Positions 59,721 through 64,000 of a DNA stretch of 64,000 bases are shown here, piece after piece. The notes beneath the pieces were generated by a model. It was given only the letters and a program-made list of their open reading frames with translations. It ran no database searches and was not told the origin of the DNA. The stretch's first letter is position 1, and every line of letters begins with the position of its first letter. Source of the DNA: Piper betle (Eukaryota; Streptophyta; Magnoliopsida; Piperales; Piperaceae); contig JAURVB010000036.1 in NCBI GenBank assembly GCA_033002965.1, positions 1 through 64,000 on the forward strand. Direction: 5' to 3'. The position numbers were made by a program, and so were the translations under genes.

Positions 59721-60906
59721 TGTAAAACCCACGATTCGAGTTAGGGTTTTATATTCAGAACCGGTCGGGTCGACCGTTATTTTTTCGAGTTGAGTCAGTT
59801 TCAGGACACGTGTACCGAGCCAATGCCAGTCGCGTGTATGAGCTATGAGGGTCATGCGTACCCAAGTATATGATGATAACGTCATGAACACAGCAGAACA
59901 GAATGAGTTATCAGATATATGAGAGTATGCCAGTAATTTTTTTTTATTATTTTTATATATAATGGATCGTAAAATTAGTATTAGGCCGTTTACCGCGTTA
60001 GGACGCGTTCGGGCAGTCTGGGTGGGTTGATAGTTCTAGACCATATCATTATGATTTTTTTTGTGTGTTGTTTGATTTTACGGGATTTTTCCCGATTTTT
60101 ATGAATTTTTTTAGGATTTAATACGACTTAGTTATTATACTTGACTCGAGCCGGAGACGAGTCAAGTATTATTTACGAAACTGCCACCAGCCCTTTTCTT
60201 CCTCTTCCCCGACCTTTCTTCCCCAAAACGTTGCCGCGCGCCGCCCCTGTTCGCGCGCCACCGCCGCCGCTGTCGGCGCCGCCCGGCCGTCGACCGACGC
60301 CGCCCAGCTCGGCGACGACGTCGCCCCGCCGCCCCGACCAGGCCCGGCCACCATCGGGCCGCCGCGACGCCGGAATCGCCACGCCTAGCGCCGCGGCTGC
60401 GTTTGGTCGCGTCGCCGATTCCGCCGCCGGCGACCGTCGCCGCCGTGATCGAGTGGTCACCTCGACGTCTTCGACCAACCCACGACTGTCCCCGACCGGA
60501 ACGGAGGCCAGCGCCGCCCATCCCGGCCGGATCGAGTCGCCCACCGCCGCCACCACTGTTTTGACCATTTTCCGGCGAGCCGCCGCCTCCATTGGCCACA
60601 CTGAGGTCATAGATGAGTCGGGCTCGCCGAGCCGGTTCCGAGGGTACCCAACACGACCCCTTTCCGACTAGTAGACGCCGCCGGCGATTGTCGCCGGAAA
60701 ACCATCGGAAGCCGCCGGAAAACCGCCAGTAGCTGCCGGAAAACCGCCGAAAAATCGGAATTTCTGGGATTCGCCGGAATCCACCGGATCTTCTGTGGGG
60801 CTCACCCAGTGGAGCCCGATCGAACGTCGGACGCCGAGGAGCGCCGAATTCGAGCTCCGAGACGCGCGATGGAACCCTAGCCGTCGCCGATTGCCGACGA
60901 CGTGAG

Positions 60907-61418
60907 GTATAATTACCTCCGATTGAGTTATTTAAAATTGAATATGATTGTTAGCATAGCATGCTAGAATTAACTAGTTGTCATGATGAATGTTAGCACA
61001 GTATGCTAGATTTGATTAACCGTCATGAGTAATGTCTAATTATGAGTAAAGGGATGATTGTATGAGTTGAGTGATTGCGAATAAATAGTAAGTGATCTAA
61101 TGAGAGCATGATAAGTTATTACGACATAACTTAGAAAAACACGATAAGATTGGTATGAATAGGAGTTAGAATTTCTTTCATAATTATTGTTATATAATTG
61201 TTGATTGTTGTGGTAGATGTTGTATTGTGAGCGTGTTTAATCATAACGAGTTTGATGCATCATTTAGTTAGCGGGCGTTAGTATTTAGTTTTGATGTGTA
61301 GGTACGGAGTAGGAGCTTGCCGCCTAGGCGCGATGACACGCTTGGAGCTTCTACCAGGTCCGTTTAGGACTCGTCTTGTTTTACGCTCTTCCATTGTATG
61401 TTTATTTTATTATTGCAG
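60907..61418 (+). other. Candidate intron in the 59721 LTR
   Basis: Donor GTGAG|GTATAATTACC at 60907 and acceptor TTTTATTATTGCAG|G ending 61418, 512 AT-rich bases, preceded by a GC-rich block. This is the best-preserved acceptor of the five copies. Confidence 0.45.
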
Positions 61419-61421
61419 GGC

Positions 61422-61457
61422 GGGTTAAGTGGCGTTTTATCGGATCCCACTTAACTC
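61422..61457 (+). promoter_or_regulatory. LTR hairpin A in the 59721 LTR
   Basis: GGGTTAAGTGG pairs with CCACTTAACTC (11 bp, one G-T wobble), directly after the candidate acceptor, matching 18135-18172. Confidence 0.5.
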
Positions 61458-62047
61458 GGGCCATTTAATCGAATATTTCCGGATTAATAACCCCTCGAGG
61501 ATGAGATCCCTCGAGGATGATTTCGAAAACAAGATCCACCACAAGTTGCCTTCGGGCCTATTATATGAATCCCTTCCCAGGCCTATATATATAGTTTTAT
61601 CGAGTTTTCAGTGAGACGAGAGATGGAGAAACCGACTGCACGTACCATGCAGAGGATGCCGTGACAGTCAAAGCGGGCTCTGGATTAGTGCCAGCGGACT
61701 GTTCCATTCCCGAGGGATCCTGACAACTCCGCGTTTGAGTTCCTCACACCCGGAGAACGTGGAGGTTTACGGGTACTGTTTAGTACAGCGCATGTCCGGA
61801 CTTGTGGTTCAAAGGGTACTAAAGGCGACTGCCTGAGAGTACTCGGCCTTCGTGCTCAAGGCCAGGAGAAATATGGAGGTAAGGAGAGGGCTTAGGATAA
61901 AGTTTCACGAGAAGTACTGAAAAAGAAGTGCTGAGAGTAGCACAGTACCAGCAGCAGTAAGTTCGGGATGCTACCGGGTCTGCAGCCCAGTGGCTCCTCA
62001 GTAGTGCCCTTCAGAGTGTTCTTGAGGAAGTATATGTTTTCTTTCAG

Positions 62048-62117
62048 ATGAGAGTTTGCTCTCATAGTCAGTTTGTTATAGTTATTTTATTTTCCGGACC
62101 AGTAACGCTTGTTACTG
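62048..62117 (+). promoter_or_regulatory. LTR hairpins B and C in the 59721 LTR
   Basis: ATGAGAG-TTTG-CTCTCAT (62048-62065) and CAGTAAC-GCTT-GTTACTG (62100-62117), both perfect 7-bp stems with 4-base loops, 34 bases apart. Confidence 0.55.
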
Positions 62118-62436
62118 ACGTTTTTCTTATATATATGTAGGTGATAAGCACGAGGTGGATGAGCCAGCTTGGACGGAGGAGCAATGAGGTCTTGTGCACA
62201 CACATGTTAGATTTCTGAATGTTTAAATTTGTGTTATTATGTGATTATATTGTGAATGACATGTTCAAATGCATGAGACATGATAGAATGTGAAATGATC
62301 AGAGTAGCGCAGCGGAAGCGTGATGGGTTAGGACCCAAAGTTCAGAGAATGATGAATATAATAGATTAGAAGTACGTGTGAATGTTATTGTTGCTATACG
62401 TATATATGTTTGAAATATACGATTTTGACAGGGTGG

Positions 62437-62458
62437 CCCCTAATTGTATTTTTAGGGG
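62437..62458 (+). promoter_or_regulatory. LTR hairpin D in the 59721 LTR
   Basis: CCCCTA pairs with TAGGGG; the following GAAATTCTGTCC is also kept between copies. Confidence 0.45.
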
Positions 62459-62711
62459 AAATTCTGTCCCTTTTATTTTAGAATTTTTACTAATTTTGAT
62501 TGTAATTGGTTGGTGTGAAATTTAGGTTGCATGTCATCCATGTAGTGTCATGTTAGGGTTTTATGAATTTATCCATGCATGGCACGTCGTATCTACATCT
62601 TAAGACGCCGAGATTGGATCCGTATGAGTTAGGTTCGGGTTAGCCAACCTAACCGGGGCCTGTAACATGCCGGTTCGGTTCACGAGCGTGAACCGGATTT
62701 GGGGTGTTACA

Positions 62712-64000
62712 TTGTCAATTGAGGATCCTCCCAAGAAGAGGCCACTTGATTCACCAACAAAGAGTCGAGTCTTTGAAAATTCTCCATATTGGAGAGAACA
62801 CCATCACCATCTTTAAGCATAAGGTCAGCCGTACAAAGGACCTCAACAATCAGTAACCCATTCTAAACCACAAGCCAAGTATTACTATATGAAATTAAGT
62901 GTCTCATAAATTAATTTCCTATTAATTTTTAAGATTTTTAATAATTTCACAATAATAAATTTAATATATAAATGCTCGGAATAATCTAAGTCCTATGAAC
63001 AGAACTAAAATCCCACTGCCATGCAAACAATTTTGAGAAAAGGATAGTCCAATAATAGAGTCCTCCAGCTGTCGCGACTTTACCCATCCTTCTGTGCTCA
63101 TACCTGCGGAGGCAATTCCGCATTAGTGATAAAAACACTAAACCGTATAATTAAATAAAATAAGTCCATAAACTCCCTATCATTATCTATAATAATGGGT
63201 GTTGTGACCATTCCAACATGTCCATTCATTAGCTGGTTCGAGCTCCATGAATCATCCACCATGTCCGTCTATCGGCTGGCGAGTCCAATCCACCATGTCC
63301 GTTATCGGCTGGCGAGTCCAATCCACCATGTCCATTATTGGCTGGCGAGTCTAATCCGCCATGTCCAATCGGTCTGCCGAGTCCAATCTGCCATGTCCAG
63401 TTCATTGGCTGGTGGGTCCAATCCGCCATGTCCGTTACCGGCTGGCGGGTCCAATCCGCCATGTCCGTTACCGGCTGGCGGGTCCAATCCGCCATGTCCG
63501 TTACCGGCTGGCGGGTCCAATCCGCCATGTCCGTTACCGGCTGACGGGTCCAATCCGCCATGTCCGTTACCGGCTGGCGGGTCCAATCCGCCATGTCCGT
63601 TACCGGCTGGCGGGTCCAATCCGCCATGTCCGTTACCGGCTGGCGGGTCCAATCCGCCATGTCCGTTACCGGCTGGCGGGTCCAATCCGCCATGTCCGTT
63701 ACCGGCTGGCGGGTCCAATCCGCCATGTCCGTTACCGGCTGGCGGGTCCAATCCGCCATGTCCGTTACCGGCTGGTGGGTCCAGTCCACCATGTCCATTA
63801 TCGGCTGATGGGTTAGTCCACCATATTCATAATTGGCTGGCGAGTCCAATCCGCCATGTCCAATTTATTGTATTATGGCTGTTAGATCCATTCTGACATG
63901 TCTATTATTGGATTATGAAGGGCATAACCCATGTCAGACTGAGTCAATTCCTTGACCCCATTTGCACTGGTGCATGGTGGTCGAATCTGGTCTCAGGTTG
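62712..64000 (-). repeat. Second copy of LINE end plus LTR fragment (copy F)
   Basis: From TTGTCAATTGAGGATCC the sequence repeats 58688 onward almost base for base (LINE piece 62712-62849, LTR fragment from 62850), differing mainly in the tandem array, which is longer here. It runs off the window in the block equivalent to 59709. Confidence 0.9.
63255..63810. repeat. 33-bp tandem array, long and homogeneous (copy F)
   Basis: Eleven complete 33-bp units (63414-63776) of GGGTCCAATCCGCCATGTCC followed by GTTACCGGCTGGC, nearly identical (visible variants: GCTGACGGG near 63540 and GGTGGGT in the last unit), flanked by degenerate units. The long open frames through it on both strands (for example 63195-63896 and 63229-63849) come from the unit length being 3 x 11. 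Confidence 0.95.

Larger units (their letters stand above)
59721..62711 (+). mobile_element. Complete 2991-bp LTR (solo in this window)
   Basis: It begins TGTAAAACCCACGATTCGAG and ends GGGGTGTTACA, matching the LTRs of elements 1 and 2 throughout: U3, GC-rich block at about 60180-60900, candidate intron 60907-61418, then a leader with four hairpins (61422, 62048, 62100, 62437). Flanked by TTGTC on both sides. No primer site or coding sequence follows, so it is a solo LTR here, although its position at a duplication junction suggests it may be part of a larger repeated unit. The GC-rich open frames (60141-60671, 60162-60610) are composition by-products. Confidence 0.9.

Noticed and set aside
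63414..63776. CRISPR-like regular repeats
   Set aside because: Units are contiguous with no variable spacers, and the surroundings are plant retrotransposons.
63195..63896. Long open frames through the 33-bp array (233 codons plus, 206 codons minus) as repeat proteins
   Set aside because: Units of 33 bases keep most frames open on both strands; the array sits in an LTR fragment and several frames are equally open, so there is no evidence of coding.
1..64000. tRNA or rRNA genes
   Set aside because: None recognised by eye; the only tRNA-related sequences are retrotransposon primer-binding sites. A tRNAscan run would be needed to exclude them fully.

Overview
This window is nuclear DNA from a flowering plant. 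The evidence is one intronless gene for a plant-specific VQ-motif protein, plant-type Ty3/gypsy chromovirus, Ty1/copia and L1-type LINE remnants, and long LTRs starting TGTAA and ending TTACA. I cannot place it to genus. Almost everything except the VQ gene is transposon-derived, and most element genes carry stops, frameshifts or deletions.

Layout. 1-909: unclassified. 910-2187: probable solo LTR. 3255-13682: a decayed, plus-strand, chromodomain-type Ty3/gypsy element (element 1) with a 2.7 kb 5' LTR, broken gag and pol, and a truncated 3' LTR. 13906-15081: LTR copy related to the one at 910. 15172-25015: a chimeric minus-strand LTR (LTR X) interrupted at a GACCG target duplication by a young, complete, gag-only element of the same broad family (element 2, 16857-24851). 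25291-29784: possible hAT-like element holding a solo LTR (26687-29314, target duplication TAGCT). 30.3-35.8 kb: copia gag remnant and copia-type LTR pieces, one split by an old solo LTR (31774-33525). 36.6-39 kb: Athila/Tat-like LTR remnants. 39-49.7 kb: AT-rich decayed repeats, including more copia-type LTR pieces. 49729-50892: the VQ-protein gene, minus strand, GC-rich in AT-rich surroundings. 51.7-55 kb: AT-rich intergenic DNA. 55084-58827: decayed LINE, minus strand. 58688-64000: a tandem duplication of LINE end plus LTR fragment, with a 3.0 kb LTR (59721-62711) exactly at the junction, and 33-bp tandem arrays.

The VQ gene is the only credible cellular gene. The observations most worth follow-up concern the long-LTR family (element 1, element 2, LTR at 59721). 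All five copies keep AG|GTATAA and a matching CAG/TAG acceptor 420-512 bp downstream, which looks like an intron inside the LTR leader. Downstream there are several short hairpins whose stems are mostly kept by compensatory or wobble changes between the younger copies. A second point is that related LTRs carry unrelated tandem-repeat arrays at the same internal position. All judgements are by reading the sequence; no alignment or database search was run.
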